A stretch of 64,000 nt of DNA from Hymenobacter yonginensis (GCF_027625995.1 NZ_CP115396.1:4402501-4466500); one strand, 5' to 3'; shown: positions 1-9,424, counted from the stretch's first letter. Numbers and translations: made by a program. The notes: generated from the letters alone by a model not told the origin.

Positions 1-3000
1 GCGCCGCGCAGCTTGCTGAGCGGCGACTGGGGGCCGCGCAGCTTCAGGCCGTAGCTCTGGGCCACTTTGGCGCCCACCAGGCCTTGCACCACCACCAGCT
101 CCAGCGAGTCGCCGAGGGGCTGCTGCTGCACCTGTAGGTTGTTGGCGCGGTAGAAGCGGCCGTTGTAAGTGCTGAGCTGCGTCTGCAGGTCTTTCAGAGC
201 AGCGGCCCCTTTCGGGAAAACGAGCACTACGGCATGGCCGGCTACAGCATTGGCAGTATACGGCGAAGCAGGGGCCGCCGGAGCTGGCGCTGCCGGCGCC
301 GGGGTAGCAGGCGCTGGCGCAGTTGAAGTGGCCGGAGTGGTAGAAGCAGGCGCCGGGGAAGCCGGATTGCTGGTAGCAGGTGCTGCCGGAGTAGGAGAGG
401 GGGCCGTAGCCGGCGTTGTGGTAGCCGGGGCAGCTTTCGGTACTTTCTTGCCGCGGGCCCGCGCCTGCGCCGCCGCCATGCGTGCCGCCTTGGCCGGGTC
501 CATGGCCGGCGCTGCCGGTTTGGCGGCCGCCGCCGAATCCGTGGCTGGCGTTGGCGTGGCTGGAGTAGTGGCCGGAGCCGCCGGAGTGGTGGCCGGAGCC
601 GTAGCTGCGGGAGAAGTGCTGGTGGTTGGTGCCGTTTTAGGGCTGGAATCCGTCGGGGCGGGCTGCTTGGTGGCTGGTGCGGGCGCTGGGCGGGGCGCCG
701 GGGTTTCGTTTTCGCCGTACAGGATCCGCATGCGGTTGTTTACCTCGCCGGGCCGGAACATAGACACATCGGGCTTCTGCGTGGAAGCCAGTGCCCCCAC
801 GATTTCGCCAGCCTCATACTTTTTGTAGGAGCCTAGCAGCGTGCGGGCCTCGGTGGCCAGCGGCGAGGAGGCGTAGTCGGTGGCGAACTTCTCCAGCGTG
901 GCCCGGGCCACCAGCGGCGGCTGGGTGCGTAGCGCAATCAGGGCGCGCAGGTAGGCTATCCGGTCGTTGAGGTCGGACTCCGGAAACTGCTTGGTGGTGC
1001 GCGCCAGCACCGCCGACGACTTCTTGAACTCCTGTTCCTTGTAGAGCGCAAACGCCGAATCCACCTTCACCACCACCTGCGCATTTACCAGCGAGGTGCG
1101 GCGCAGATACTCGGGGTCGGCGGCCAGCCGGGCGTAGGCCGAGGTCGGAAACTCCTGGCGGAGCCGCTGGGCGTACACTTCAGCTTTGGCTAGCTCGTTT
1201 TGCTCCTTGTAAATCAGGTACAGGCTGTAATAGGTTTCCGGCAGGTGCTTGCTGGCCGTGTAGCGCTCCAGCAGCTTCTCGTAGGTCTGGGCGGCCGGCA
1301 CGGGCTCCCGTAGCTGCTGGTTGTAGATGCCGCCCAGCGCAAACAGGGCTTCTTCCACCTGGCTGTTTGAGGTCTTCAGCTGCTCACTCGTGAGCGGAAT
1401 GTTTTGCCGGTACTGGGCCACCAGCGCCCGTTGCTGCGCTTCCGGGTCGTCGGCCACCTTGCCCAGCGCCGTGGTGGCGCCGGCCGTGACGTTGGTGCTG
1501 CCGGCCCCCACCGTATTCACGGGCGCCCCACCGTTGCGCGCCGCCACCGGCGACGAGCTGGCCACGCTCACGAAGCGCCAGTTGTCCTGCAGCGGCCGGT
1601 CGCCCCACTTCCGGATAAAGTCGGCGCGGGCCGTGCTCAGGGCCGTCGGGTTGTCGAAGTACCACTTCGCGCCCGTGCTGCCCTCAATGAAGTCGGCCGG
1701 GTCGAGGCCGGTCTGCAGGTCGCGGGAGGAGCTGGGGCCGGTGGCCGTCTGGCGGCGGCTGGCCAGCTCCTGCCGGGCCGCGGCGGCTTCGGCGGCCTTG
1801 CGGCGGGTGGTTAGCTCGGCATCGGCGTAGGCCACAAGGCGGGTGCGCAGGGCGCTGGTGTCCAGCCGGGCTAGCGCCTGCAGGCTGTCCTGGGTTTCAA
1901 TGATGGTGTACTGCGTGGCAAAGTCCTTCAGGATGGCCGCCCGCTCGGCCGTGGCCGCGTAGCCGATGGCCTCTTTGGGCAGGTTCTGCACTGTGCTGTC
2001 GTAGTAGGCGGCCGCCAAGCGGTACTTCTGCAGGTTCTCATAATAGATGCGGCCAGCCAGCAGGTAGGTGTACGACTTCTGGGCCTGGTTGCTGGTAGCA
2101 GCCCGCGCCGACTTCTGCAGCAGCCCCAGCGCCTCCGGGTAGCGCTTCTGCCGGTAGTCGAGCCGCGCCATCTCGTAGTAGATTTTGTCGAGGTACTCCT
2201 TGTTCTTGGAGTCCTTAAGCAGCTTGGCGAAGTACTTGTCCAGCCGGGCCTTGTCGTTGTTGTTGAGGTCCGAAACCTGCCCCAGCATCAGCTTGGCGAA
2301 GAAATCCAACTCGTAGGGCGGGTTCTTCTTCAGAATCTGGTTGAGCTCGGCGTAGGCCTTCTTATCGTCGCCCTGCTCCTGGTAGAGCTGCGCCAGGATA
2401 TAGCGCGTGCGCGACCGTTCGTTTTTCGGTTCAATCAGCGGAATGGCCTTTTCCAGGTTCTCAATCGCCTTGGCTGGCTCCCCCACTTTCAGGTAGTAAT
2501 CGGCCCGCGTCAGAAACAGCTCCTTGGCGTTGGCCTCGCGGCCTTCCTCCTTGTCCAGTAGGTCCGATACAGCTTTGGCGTTTTCCAGCTCCTTGGTGGC
2601 CACAAACGTGCGCATCAGCCAGATCAGGGCCTCGTGCTTGGCATCGGCATCCTTGCTGATGCTGTTGACATACTTAAATGTCTTGGCCGCATCCTCATAC
2701 TCCATCTTATAGAAGCGGCTCTTGCCGATGAGGATGTAGGCATCGTCGGTCCAGTCGGAAGCCGAGCGGTACTGAATCGGCAGCGAGGCCTTCTTCACTA
2801 CCTCGTCCATATCGGCCGTAATGGCCTTGGCGGCGGCCTCGTCCATCGTCGGGAACAGCGGCAGCACGCGGTTGTAGTCGTTCAGGCGGGCCTTGTACAG
2901 CTTGTCTTCCGTTTCGCGCATTTTCTCACGGGCCAGGAAGTAGCCATTGTCGCGCGCTACCACGTTGTCGTAGGCGTGGCCTACAACGCCGCGCCGCTCA

Positions 3001-3101
3001 GAAGCGCAGCCCCCCACGCCTGCTACTACCACCAAAGCGGCCACAGAGCCGGAAAACAGACGAAAAACCGGAGAAGAAGTCAACACAGATGTCGGGAGCA
3101 T
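1..3101 (-). CDS. sprE: SprE/PorW-type T9SS lipoprotein, 3' end outside window
   Basis: The reading frame is open from an ATG at 3101 to the left edge, giving about 1033 residues without a stop, so the C-terminus is missing. The N-terminus has a hydrophobic stretch ending in a lipobox (GVGGC, then ASE), so the product is predicted to be a lipoprotein. The body is made of tetratricopeptide-like helical repeats (for example LYQEQGDDKKAYAELNQIL and YYEMARLDYRQKRYPEALGL). A long Pro/Ala/Thr-rich linker lies at about 230-720 and leads into a short folded segment at the edge. TPR lipoproteins of this kind next to AtpZ match SprE/PorW, needed for type IX secretion and gliding in Bacteroidota. That assignment is from family knowledge and gene order. 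The low-complexity linker makes it longer than the Flavobacterium protein, which is about 870 residues. It is divergent from the ATP synthase genes. Confidence 0.72.
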   Translation of the reverse strand, partial: MLPTSVLTSSPVFRLFSGSVAALVVVAGVGGCASERRGVVGHAYDNVVARDNGYFLAREKMRETEDKLYKARLNDYNRVLPLFPTMDEAAAKAITADMDEVVKKASLPIQYRSASDWTDDAYILIGKSRFYKMEYEDAAKTFKYVNSISKDADAKHEALIWLMRTFVATKELENAKAVSDLLDKEEGREANAKELFLTRADYYLKVGEPAKAIENLEKAIPLIEPKNERSRTRYILAQLYQEQGDDKKAYAELNQILKKNPPYELDFFAKLMLGQVSDLNNNDKARLDKYFAKLLKDSKNKEYLDKIYYEMARLDYRQKRYPEALGLLQKSARAATSNQAQKSYTYLLAGRIYYENLQKYRLAAAYYDSTVQNLPKEAIGYAATAERAAILKDFATQYTIIETQDSLQALARLDTSALRTRLVAYADAELTTRRKAAEAAAARQELASRRQTATGPSSSRDLQTGLDPADFIEGSTGAKWYFDNPTALSTARADFIRKWGDRPLQDNWRFVSVASSSPVAARNGGAPVNTVGAGSTNVTAGATTALGKVADDPEAQQRALVAQYRQNIPLTSEQLKTSNSQVEEALFALGGIYNQQLREPVPAAQTYEKLLERYTASKHLPETYYSLYLIYKEQNELAKAEVYAQRLRQEFPTSAYARLAADPEYLRRTSLVNAQVVVKVDSAFALYKEQEFKKSSAVLARTTKQFPESDLNDRIAYLRALIALRTQPPLVARATLEKFATDYASSPLATEARTLLGSYKKYEAGEIVGALASTQKPDVSMFRPGEVNNRMRILYGENETPAPRPAPAPATKQPAPTDSSPKTAPTTSTSPAATAPATTPAAPATTPATPTPATDSAAAAKPAAPAMDPAKAARMAAAQARARGKKVPKAAPATTTPATAPSPTPAAPATSNPASPAPASTTPATSTAPAPATPAPAAPAPAAPASPYTANAVAGHAVVLVFPKGAAALKDLQTQLSTYNGRFYRANNLQVQQQPLGDSLELVVVQGLVGAKVAQSYGLKLRGPQSPLSKLRG

Positions 3102-3265
3102 AGCTTACGAATACGCCAACGCGCAAAACCAGCCGGAATGTTCAGCTTTGGCGCAATGCAGAGGTCATAACGACGCACGTTGGGTAAAATTACGCCTTTT
3201 TCCCAGCCGCGCCGGTATCTGCCGAAGGAGCGGTTTGCGTACACCCGTTCCAGCCCGTATTCGGT

Positions 3266-3273
3266 TACCTTCG
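3266..3273 (+). promoter_or_regulatory. candidate -7 box upstream of atpZ
   Basis: TACCTTCG matches seven of eight positions of the Bacteroidota -7 consensus TAnnTTTG and lies 21 bases before the AtpZ start codon. No convincing -33 TTG was found at the usual spacing. Confidence 0.3.
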
Positions 3274-3294
3274 CCACTCCCAACCCGCCCCGTC

Positions 3295-3513
3295 ATGCCC
3301 GATACTCCCACTCCCCCCATGCCCCCCGGGGGCAATTTTGCCCGTTTTATGGGCGTCGGCTTTCAGATGCTGGCCACCATCGGCCTGTGTACCTGGCTGG
3401 GCGTCTGGCTGGATGGGCGCTACGGCAGTGAGCCGTGGGGGACGGTGGGGCTCACCCTGTTCGGCGTGTTTGTCGCCATGTATCTGGTCATCCGGGAGGT
3501 ATCGGAGAAGTAG
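3295..3513 (+). CDS. AtpZ-like ATP synthase accessory membrane protein
   Basis: This is a 72-residue protein with two transmembrane helices (about 18-40 and 49-67) separated by a short loop (LDGRYGSEPWG), the pattern of the AtpZ/AtpI family. AtpZ-type proteins sit at the head of ATP synthase operons and are linked to assembly or cation supply. The frame stays open further upstream, but the ATG at 3295 gives the family's usual length and a short Pro-rich cytoplasmic head. It is the first gene of the ATP synthase cluster and is divergent from sprE. Confidence 0.75.
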   Translation: MPDTPTPPMPPGGNFARFMGVGFQMLATIGLCTWLGVWLDGRYGSEPWGTVGLTLFGVFVAMYLVIREVSEK

Positions 3514-3584
3514 CTGCCCGCGGGTGCGCGGTCCGGCCGGCAGCGAAAATACGCTGAATGCGTGGTTGGTAGCCGCGGGCGCCG

Positions 3585-3592
3585 TACCTTTG
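3585..3592 (+). promoter_or_regulatory. Bacteroidota -7 box upstream of the AtpI-like gene
   Basis: TACCTTTG matches TAnnTTTG exactly. A TTG at 3566-3568 could serve as the -33 element, although the 16-base gap is slightly short. Transcription would begin about 20 bases before the TTG start at 3620, giving the ATP synthase subunit genes a promoter separate from AtpZ. Confidence 0.5.
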
Positions 3593-3619
3593 CGGCCCCA
3601 TCCTCTAAATCCCCCCGCG

Positions 3620-4027
3620 TTGCTCCGCTTTTTCCGCCTGCTGCTGCTGCTGGTTTTGCTGCTCTACGGCACGCTCTACCTGCTGAATGCCCGCTACGGC
3701 ACTGCCGTCGTGCATCCGCTGGCGCCATATCTGCTGGGGTTTTTCGCGGCACTCACAGCCCTTATCTATTGGTTCACGGCGCGGCTGGTCCGGGCCAACC
3801 CCAACCACTTCATGGGAGCCTATTTCGGCTCGATGGTAGCGCGCATGCTGCTGTCGGCGGGCTTGGTGCTGGTGTACCTGCTTACGGGAGGCCGCCGCGA
3901 AGGCAACGGGCAGTGGGCATTCGTAGGAAGTTTCTTTGTCTTGTATTTTCTCTTTGCCGGATTTGAAGTCTGGGCCGTTCTGAGTAACTTGCGCCCGTTT
4001 TCAAAACCGGGTGAATCGGCGAAATAA
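3620..4027 (+). CDS. AtpI-like ATP synthase protein I
   Basis: This is a 135-residue, very hydrophobic protein with four predicted membrane helices, starting with a leucine-rich segment and ending in a short charged tail (SNLRPFSKPGESAK). Small four-helix proteins between AtpZ and subunit a are AtpI-like in this phylum and are thought to help assemble the c-ring. No ATG fits: an upstream in-frame ATG at 3338 would overlap AtpZ out of frame by about 170 bases. The TTG at 3620 directly precedes the first membrane helix and sits just behind a good -7 box, so it was chosen. The similarity is in topology and position rather than a clear motif. Confidence 0.6.
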   Translation: MLRFFRLLLLLVLLLYGTLYLLNARYGTAVVHPLAPYLLGFFAALTALIYWFTARLVRANPNHFMGAYFGSMVARMLLSAGLVLVYLLTGGRREGNGQWAFVGSFFVLYFLFAGFEVWAVLSNLRPFSKPGESAK

Positions 4028-4060
4028 GTATTTTGCCATCAAAACCCTAAACCGTTCTGA

Positions 4061-5125
4061 ATGAAGCGCTTACTTGTAGCTCTCTTCTGCTTCCTCTCAG
4101 TTGCTGCTCACGCCAACGAGCCTGCGGCAACAACTGTGGAGGCCACCGATAAGGAGGCGTTTAGTCCCGGCGAGATGATTCTGCACCACATCGGCGATTC
4201 GCACGAGTGGCATTTCGCTACTATCGGCGACGAAGCCCAGGGCAAGCACCTCACCATTCCGCTGCCCGTTATTGCTTACCGCGCCGGCCACGGCCTGAGC
4301 GTATTCTCGTCGTCGCAGCTGGCTGAAGGCAAAGTGTACGACGGCCTGAAGCTGGAGCACGAGCACCTCGAGTCGGAAGACGGCAGCAAGGTATACGATT
4401 TCTCCATTACCAAAAACGTGGCTTCGCTGATGCTGAGCGCTGTGCTGCTGCTGCTGGTGTTCACGGCCGTAGCCCGCGGCTATGCCAAGCGCGGCACCGG
4501 CGCCCCCAAAGGCATTCAGTCGTTCTTCGAGCCGGTTATCGTGTTCATCCGCGACGAAGTAGCCAAGAAGTCCATCGGCCCGAAGTATGAGCGCTACATG
4601 CCGTACCTGCTCACCGTGTTCTTCTTCATCTGGTTCAACAACCTGATGGGCCTGATGCCCGGTGGCGCCAACCTCACCGGCAACATCGCCGTTACGCTCA
4701 CCCTGGCCGTCCTGACGCTGCTCATCACCCTGTTCAGCTCCAACAAAAACTACTGGCACCACATCTTCGCTACGCCCGGCGTACCAAAGGCCCTGCTGCC
4801 CATCATGATTCCGGTGGAACTGATTGGTATTGTGGTAAAGCCGTTCTCGCTGATGGTGCGTCTGTTCGCCAACATCACGGCCGGCCACATCGTAATCCTG
4901 AGCTTTATCTCGCTCATCTTCATCTTTGGCAGCGTGGGCGTAGCTCCCGTAACGCTGGCCTTCGGTTTGTTCATCAACATGCTGGAGCTGCTGGTTGCCA
5001 TTCTGCAGGCCTACATCTTCACGCTGCTGACGGCCATGTACATTGGTGGCGCAGTGGAAGAGCACCACGATGCCGACTACCAGATGGGCGGCGGCGACGG
5101 TGCCGACACGGCCCACACCCATTAA
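4061..5125 (+). CDS. atpB: ATP synthase subunit a
   Basis: This 354-residue protein is the proton half-channel subunit of the F0 sector. Residues 1-18 form a signal peptide (MKRLLVALFCFLSVAAHA), followed by an extended periplasmic region to about 115, a feature of Bacteroidota a subunits. Membrane helices follow from about 120. The essential arginine is R267 in the segment SLMVRLFANITAGH, the counterpart of E. coli R210, and a conserved helix with Q316 (LLVAILQAYIFTLL) follows. The C-terminus is rich in His, Asp and Gly. The gene lies 33 bases after the AtpI-like gene and 60 bases before atpE. Confidence 0.96.
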   Translation: MKRLLVALFCFLSVAAHANEPAATTVEATDKEAFSPGEMILHHIGDSHEWHFATIGDEAQGKHLTIPLPVIAYRAGHGLSVFSSSQLAEGKVYDGLKLEHEHLESEDGSKVYDFSITKNVASLMLSAVLLLLVFTAVARGYAKRGTGAPKGIQSFFEPVIVFIRDEVAKKSIGPKYERYMPYLLTVFFFIWFNNLMGLMPGGANLTGNIAVTLTLAVLTLLITLFSSNKNYWHHIFATPGVPKALLPIMIPVELIGIVVKPFSLMVRLFANITAGHIVILSFISLIFIFGSVGVAPVTLAFGLFINMLELLVAILQAYIFTLLTAMYIGGAVEEHHDADYQMGGGDGADTAHTH

Positions 5126-5443
<318 letters not shown>

Positions 5444-5463
5444 GGATAGAGGTAGTACACGAG

Positions 5464-5520
5464 CAGCCCGCTGCGCGCGTCGCTTCAGCGCACGGCGTAG
5501 CGGGCTGTCTTGGTTTTTCC
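5464..5520 (+). terminator. terminator or attenuator between atpE and atpF
   Basis: Arms at 5464-5476 (CAGCCCGCTGCGC) and 5495-5507 pair over 13 bases with one G-U, and a T-rich stretch (TCTTGGTTTTT) follows. Being inside the operon, it would act as a partial terminator or as an mRNA 3' end stabiliser. Confidence 0.6.
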
Positions 5521-5608
5521 GGGCTGGCCGGCTGAGCAGCTGTGTTATGGCTGCATCATCGTTGCGGCCCGGATTTTACGGATTCACTACTGATTTCTCT
5601 ACTCCCTC

Positions 5609-6103
5609 ATGCAAATTGTAACGCCCGAATTAGGCCTTATCTTTTGGCAGCTGGTGATTTTCGGCATCGTGCTGCTCTTGCTGCGCGCGTTTGCCTGGAA
5701 GCCCATCCTGAGCTCGTTGAAAGAGCGGGAAAGCTCCATCGATGATGCCCTGCGCATGGCCGACCAGGCCAAGCTCGAAATGCAGCAGCTCAAAGCCGGC
5801 AACGAAAAGCTGCTGGCCGACGCCCGCATGGAGCGCGACCGTATTCTGAAGGAAGCCACTGAAGTGTCCAACCAGCTCATCGAGACGGCCAAGACCAAGG
5901 CGACGGAAGAAGGCGGCCGCATGATTGTGCAGGCCCGCGAAGCCATTCAGAACGAGAAAAACGCCGCCCTGGCCGAGGTGAAAAACACCGCCGCCAAGCT
6001 GTCGATTGATATTGCCGAGCGTATCCTGCGCCGTGAGCTGGCCGACCAGCCCGCCCAGCAGCAGCTCGTCGACTCGTACCTGAAGGAAGTAAACCTGAAT
6101 TAG
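5609..6103 (+). CDS. atpF: ATP synthase subunit b
   Basis: This 164-residue protein has one N-terminal membrane helix (about 8-27, LIFWQLVIFGIVLLLLRAFA). A long charged heptad region (35-150) follows, typical of the b subunit that forms the peripheral stalk with delta. The ending ERILRRELADQP is characteristic of the family. It starts 165 bases after atpE, the largest gap among the subunit genes, with the hairpin at 5464-5507 in between. The TAG stop runs straight into the inverted-word element at 6104. Confidence 0.95.
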   Translation: MQIVTPELGLIFWQLVIFGIVLLLLRAFAWKPILSSLKERESSIDDALRMADQAKLEMQQLKAGNEKLLADARMERDRILKEATEVSNQLIETAKTKATEEGGRMIVQAREAIQNEKNAALAEVKNTAAKLSIDIAERILRRELADQPAQQQLVDSYLKEVNLN

Positions 6104-6191
6104 TAGCGAGTATTCAGTATTAAGTAGTGAGATTGGGGATGCCCCAAGCCAACCTGTCTTAATACTTACTACCAACTACTCAATACTACAA
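6104..6191 (+). repeat. inverted-word element 1 (atpF-atpH gap)
   Basis: The gap between atpF and atpH is filled by two arms built from permuted words of the form AGTATT and AGTAGT. The left arm is 6104-6131 and the right arm is about 6158-6190. AGTATTAAG (6116-6124) pairs exactly with CTTAATACT (6158-6166). A small tip hairpin TTGGGG-ATG-CCCCAA sits at 6133-6147. The element starts right after the atpF stop and ends four bases before the atpH ATG. Confidence 0.8.
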
Positions 6192-6194
6192 GCA

Positions 6195-6755
6195 ATGTCT
6201 GAACTACGAGTTGCCTCCCGCTATGCCAAGTCGTTGCTCGATTTGGCCGAGGAGCAGGGTACGCTGGAGCAGGTGAAGGACGACATGGACTTGTTCAACA
6301 AGACGTTGACCGAGAGCCGCGACCTGCGCCTGTTGCTGCGCAACCCCATCGTCAAGCACGACAAGAAGCTGGCCATCCTGCGCGCCGTATTCGGGGGCAA
6401 GGTGTCGAACCTCACCGAGAAGTTCTTCACCATCGTCACCCAGAAAAACCGCGAAAGCGCGCTGGAATTTATTGGTGCCGAGTTTCTGACCCAATACAAC
6501 AGCCTGCGCGGTGTGCAGCTGGCCGAAGTCACGACGGCTATGCCGCTGACGCCGGCCCTGCGCACGGAGCTGGAGTCGCTGGTTCGCCAGCAGACCGGCC
6601 TCCAGCAGGTGACCCTCACCGAGAAGGTGGACGCTTCGCTGATTGGCGGCTTCGTGCTGCGCGTCGGCGACCGGCTCCTCGACGACTCTGTGAGCTTCCG
6701 GTTGCGCAAGCTGCGCACCGAATTCTCGAAGAACCCCTACCAATCTCAACTATAA
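6195..6755 (+). CDS. atpH: ATP synthase subunit delta
   Basis: This 186-residue protein is the delta (OSCP-type) subunit joining F1 to the peripheral stalk. It shows the family layout: a helical N-terminal half ([33 protein letters not shown]) and a C-terminal segment with the signature [20 protein letters not shown] near 147-166. The start codon is only four bases past the inverted-word element, so its ribosome-binding region lies inside the right arm of that hairpin. atpA follows after five bases, suggesting translational coupling. Confidence 0.95.
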   Translation: MSELRVASRYAKSLLDLAEEQGTLEQVKDDMDLFNKTLTESRDLRLLLRNPIVKHDKKLAILRAVFGGKVSNLTEKFFTIVTQKNRESALEFIGAEFLTQYNSLRGVQLAEVTTAMPLTPALRTELESLVRQQTGLQQVTLTEKVDASLIGGFVLRVGDRLLDDSVSFRLRKLRTEFSKNPYQSQL

Positions 6756-6760
6756 TCCAC

Positions 6761-8344
6761 ATGGCAGAAGTACGTCCGGATGAAGTATCCGCCATTCTGC
6801 GGGAGCAGTTGTCCAACTTCAAAACCGAAGCCGAACTCGAAGAGGTTGGTACGGTATTGCAGGTTGGCGACGGTGTAGCCCGCATCTACGGCCTGGGCAA
6901 AGCCCAGTCGGGGGAATTGCTCGAATTTGAAAACGGCCTGCAGGCCTTGGTGCTCAACCTTGAAGAAGACAACGTAGGTGCCGTAATGCTCGGCGACTAC
7001 AGCGAAATCCGCGAGGGCGCCACGGTGCGCCGCACCAATAAGATTGCCTCCATTCAGGTAGGCGAGGGCATCGTGGGCCGCGTGGTAAACACGCTGGGCC
7101 AGCCCATCGACGGCCGCGGCCCTATCCAGGGCCAGACCTACGATATGCCCCTGGAGCGCAAAGCACCCGGTGTAATCTTCCGTCAGCCCGTAACGGAGCC
7201 GATGCAGACCGGTATTAAGGCTATCGACGCCATGATTCCGATTGGCCGTGGCCAGCGCGAGCTGATCATCGGTGACCGTCAGACGGGTAAGTCGACGGTA
7301 GCTATTGACACCATCCTCAACCAGCGCGAGTTCTATGAGCGCGGCGAGCCGGTTTTCTGCATCTACGTAGCCGTAGGCCAGAAAGCCTCCACCGTGGCCC
7401 AGGTAGTAAACGCCCTGACCAAGGGTGGTGCTATGGACTACACCGTAGTGGTTTCAGCTTCGGCCTCTGACCCCGCTCCGATGCAGTTCTTCGCGCCCTT
7501 CACGGGTGCCGCCATCGGCGAGTTCTTCCGCGACACGGGCCGTCCGGCTCTGGTAGTGTACGATGACTTGTCGAAGCAGGCTGTGGCCTACCGCGAGGTG
7601 TCGCTGCTGCTGCGTCGTCCTCCCGGACGTGAGGCATACCCTGGTGACGTGTTCTACCTGCACAGCCGCCTGCTGGAGCGTGCCGCGAAGATCAACGCTT
7701 CCGATACCATCGCCAAGGACATGAACGATCTGCCGGACAGCATCAAGCACTTGGTGAAAGGTGGTGGCTCGCTGACCGCTCTTCCACTCATCGAAACCCA
7801 GGCCGGTGACGTTTCGGCGTACATCCCAACCAACGTAATTTCGATTACGGACGGCCAGATCTTCCTCGAAACCAACTTGTTCAACTCCGGTATCCGCCCT
7901 GCTATCAACGTAGGTATCTCGGTATCGCGCGTGGGTGGTAACGCCCAGATCAAGTCGATGAAGAAAGTGGCTGGTACGCTGAAGCTCGATCAGGCCCAGT
8001 TCCGCGAACTGGAAGCCTTCGCCAAGTTCGGCTCCGACCTCGATGCCTCGACCAAGCTCACCATCGAGCGTGGCCGTCGTAACCTCGAAATCCTGAAGCA
8101 GCCCCAGTTCTCGCCCCAGCGCGTGGAAGATCAGGTGGCCGTTATCTACGCCGCTACCAACGGTCTGCTCGACCAGGTGCCCGTAAATAAGGTGCGCGAG
8201 TTTGAGAAGGAGTTTGTGCAGGTACTCAACACCCGCCACCCCGAGGTGCTGCAGGGTCTGAAAGCTGGTAAGCTCGACGACACCATCACCGGCGCCATCC
8301 GCCAGGTTGCCAAAGACCTGTCGGCGGTATACGCTTCGAAGTAA
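6761..8344 (+). CDS. atpA: ATP synthase subunit alpha
   Basis: This 527-residue protein is the non-catalytic nucleotide-binding subunit of F1. The Walker A motif GDRQTGKS is at 171-178. Other alpha signatures include the region near residue 145 ([20 protein letters not shown]) and the segment [15 protein letters not shown] in the second half. The length is usual for the family. It lies five bases after atpH, and an inverted-word element separates it from atpG. The catalytic beta subunit and epsilon are not in the window. In Bacteroidota these two genes commonly sit elsewhere as an atpD-atpC pair. Confidence 0.98.
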   Translation: MAEVRPDEVSAILREQLSNFKTEAELEEVGTVLQVGDGVARIYGLGKAQSGELLEFENGLQALVLNLEEDNVGAVMLGDYSEIREGATVRRTNKIASIQVGEGIVGRVVNTLGQPIDGRGPIQGQTYDMPLERKAPGVIFRQPVTEPMQTGIKAIDAMIPIGRGQRELIIGDRQTGKSTVAIDTILNQREFYERGEPVFCIYVAVGQKASTVAQVVNALTKGGAMDYTVVVSASASDPAPMQFFAPFTGAAIGEFFRDTGRPALVVYDDLSKQAVAYREVSLLLRRPPGREAYPGDVFYLHSRLLERAAKINASDTIAKDMNDLPDSIKHLVKGGGSLTALPLIETQAGDVSAYIPTNVISITDGQIFLETNLFNSGIRPAINVGISVSRVGGNAQIKSMKKVAGTLKLDQAQFRELEAFAKFGSDLDASTKLTIERGRRNLEILKQPQFSPQRVEDQVAVIYAATNGLLDQVPVNKVREFEKEFVQVLNTRHPEVLQGLKAGKLDDTITGAIRQVAKDLSAVYASK

Positions 8345-8345
8345 T

Positions 8346-8446
8346 TCATTAGTTGTCAGTTGTTGGTTGTCAGTTGTCAGGAAGAAGGTGCCGCAAGGCC
8401 GCTTCACTAAAACTGACAACCGACAACTAGCAACTGACAACTCATT
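8346..8446 (+). repeat. inverted-word element 2 (atpA-atpG gap)
   Basis: Arms at 8351-8380 and 8411-8442 are made of the word AGTTGTC and near variants (GGTTGTC, AGTTGCT), tandem in one arm and inverted in the other. The two arms align almost end to end as a 30-bp imperfect stem. The middle (8381-8410) closes as a smaller hairpin (GAAG...CTTC). It begins about five bases after the atpA stop and ends 13 bases before the atpG ATG. Confidence 0.85.
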
Positions 8447-8455
8447 TTCACGAGA

Positions 8456-9346
8456 ATGGCTAGCTTAAAAGAAGTCCGTAACCGCATCGTATCGGTGCAA
8501 AGCACGCAGCAGATCACCAAAGCCATGAAAATGGTGGCGGCGGCTAAGCTGCGGCGGGCGCAGGACAACATCCTGCGTATGCGCCCCTACGCGCAGCGGC
8601 TCAACAGCATCCTGACGAATCTGACGGCCCAGGTCGGCGACGACGTGGTGAGCGAATACGCCGAGCAGCGCGAGGTGAGCCGGGTACTGGTGATTGCCAT
8701 TACCTCGGACCGCGGCCTGGCCGGTGCGTTCAACAGCAACGTGTTCAAGGGCGTGAATGCCCTGGTACAGGAGCGCTACGCCGCGCAGGCCGCCGCCGGC
8801 AACGTCGCCTACATGGCTATCGGCAAGAAGTCGCACGACTACTTCAGCCGCCGTGGGGCAGTGGTAGGCAACTACACGCACGTGTTCGGCAAGCTGTCGT
8901 TTGACACGGTGCGCGAAGCGGCCGAGCAGGCCATGGACGGCTTCCGGGCCGGCCAATACGACGAGGTGGTGATGGTCTACAACGAGTTCCGCAACGTGGC
9001 CACGCAGATCATCCGGACGGAGCAGCTGCTGCCGCTGGTGCCAGCCGAGCCTAACCCGACCGCCGTGCAGACCTCGAACGTGGATTACATCTTCGAGCCC
9101 TCGAAAGAGGAAATCGTGCAGACCCTGATTCCTCAGTCGCTGAAGGTGCAGCTGTATAAAGCTGTACTGGAAAGCAACGCTTCGGAGCACGGCGCCCGCA
9201 TGACGGCAATGGAGAAGGCCACCGAAAATGCCGGTGAGCTGCTCAAGTCGCTGAAGCTGACCTACAACCGGACGCGTCAGGCCGCCATTACCACCGAGAT
9301 TCTCGAAATCGTGGGTGGTGCGGAAGCCCTGGCTGCCAGCCGGTAA
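8456..9346 (+). CDS. atpG: ATP synthase subunit gamma
   Basis: This 296-residue protein is the rotating central stalk of F1. The N-terminal coiled-coil helix carries MASLKEVRNRIVSVQSTQQI and the MKMVAAAKLRRAQ segment. The C-terminal helix has the signature SEHGARMTAMEKATENAGEL and ends TEILEIVGGAEAL. It is the last gene of the cluster and is followed at once by a strong terminator. Confidence 0.97.
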   Translation: MASLKEVRNRIVSVQSTQQITKAMKMVAAAKLRRAQDNILRMRPYAQRLNSILTNLTAQVGDDVVSEYAEQREVSRVLVIAITSDRGLAGAFNSNVFKGVNALVQERYAAQAAAGNVAYMAIGKKSHDYFSRRGAVVGNYTHVFGKLSFDTVREAAEQAMDGFRAGQYDEVVMVYNEFRNVATQIIRTEQLLPLVPAEPNPTAVQTSNVDYIFEPSKEEIVQTLIPQSLKVQLYKAVLESNASEHGARMTAMEKATENAGELLKSLKLTYNRTRQAAITTEILEIVGGAEALAASR

Positions 9347-9363
9347 GACGAGTCGTTTTACAG

Positions 9364-9401
9364 AAAAGCCCCGTGACCGGTTGGTCGCGGGGCTTTTTTT
9401 G
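9364..9401 (+). terminator. terminator of the ATP synthase cluster
   Basis: GCCCCGTGACC and GGTCGCGGGGC form a strong stem with a very short loop, flanked by an A run on the left and seven T bases (9394-9400) on the right. It lies about 20 bases after the atpG stop. Confidence 0.9.
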
Positions 9402-9424
9402 TGCCTGGCGGGGCCTCCTATCAG

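Noticed and set aside
169-828. A 219-residue Ala/Gly/Val-rich plus-strand frame
   Set aside because: It is the antisense of the low-complexity linker of the sprE/porW-like gene.
7454-8440. A 328-residue minus-strand frame opposite atpA
   Set aside because: It runs through the inverted-word element and the antisense of atpA. The protein is His/Gly/Arg-rich without motifs.
8346-8446. Possible CRISPR array, because of the repeated AGTTGTC words
   Set aside because: The words are too short and variable, there are no spacers of constant length, the second half is inverted, and no cas genes are near.
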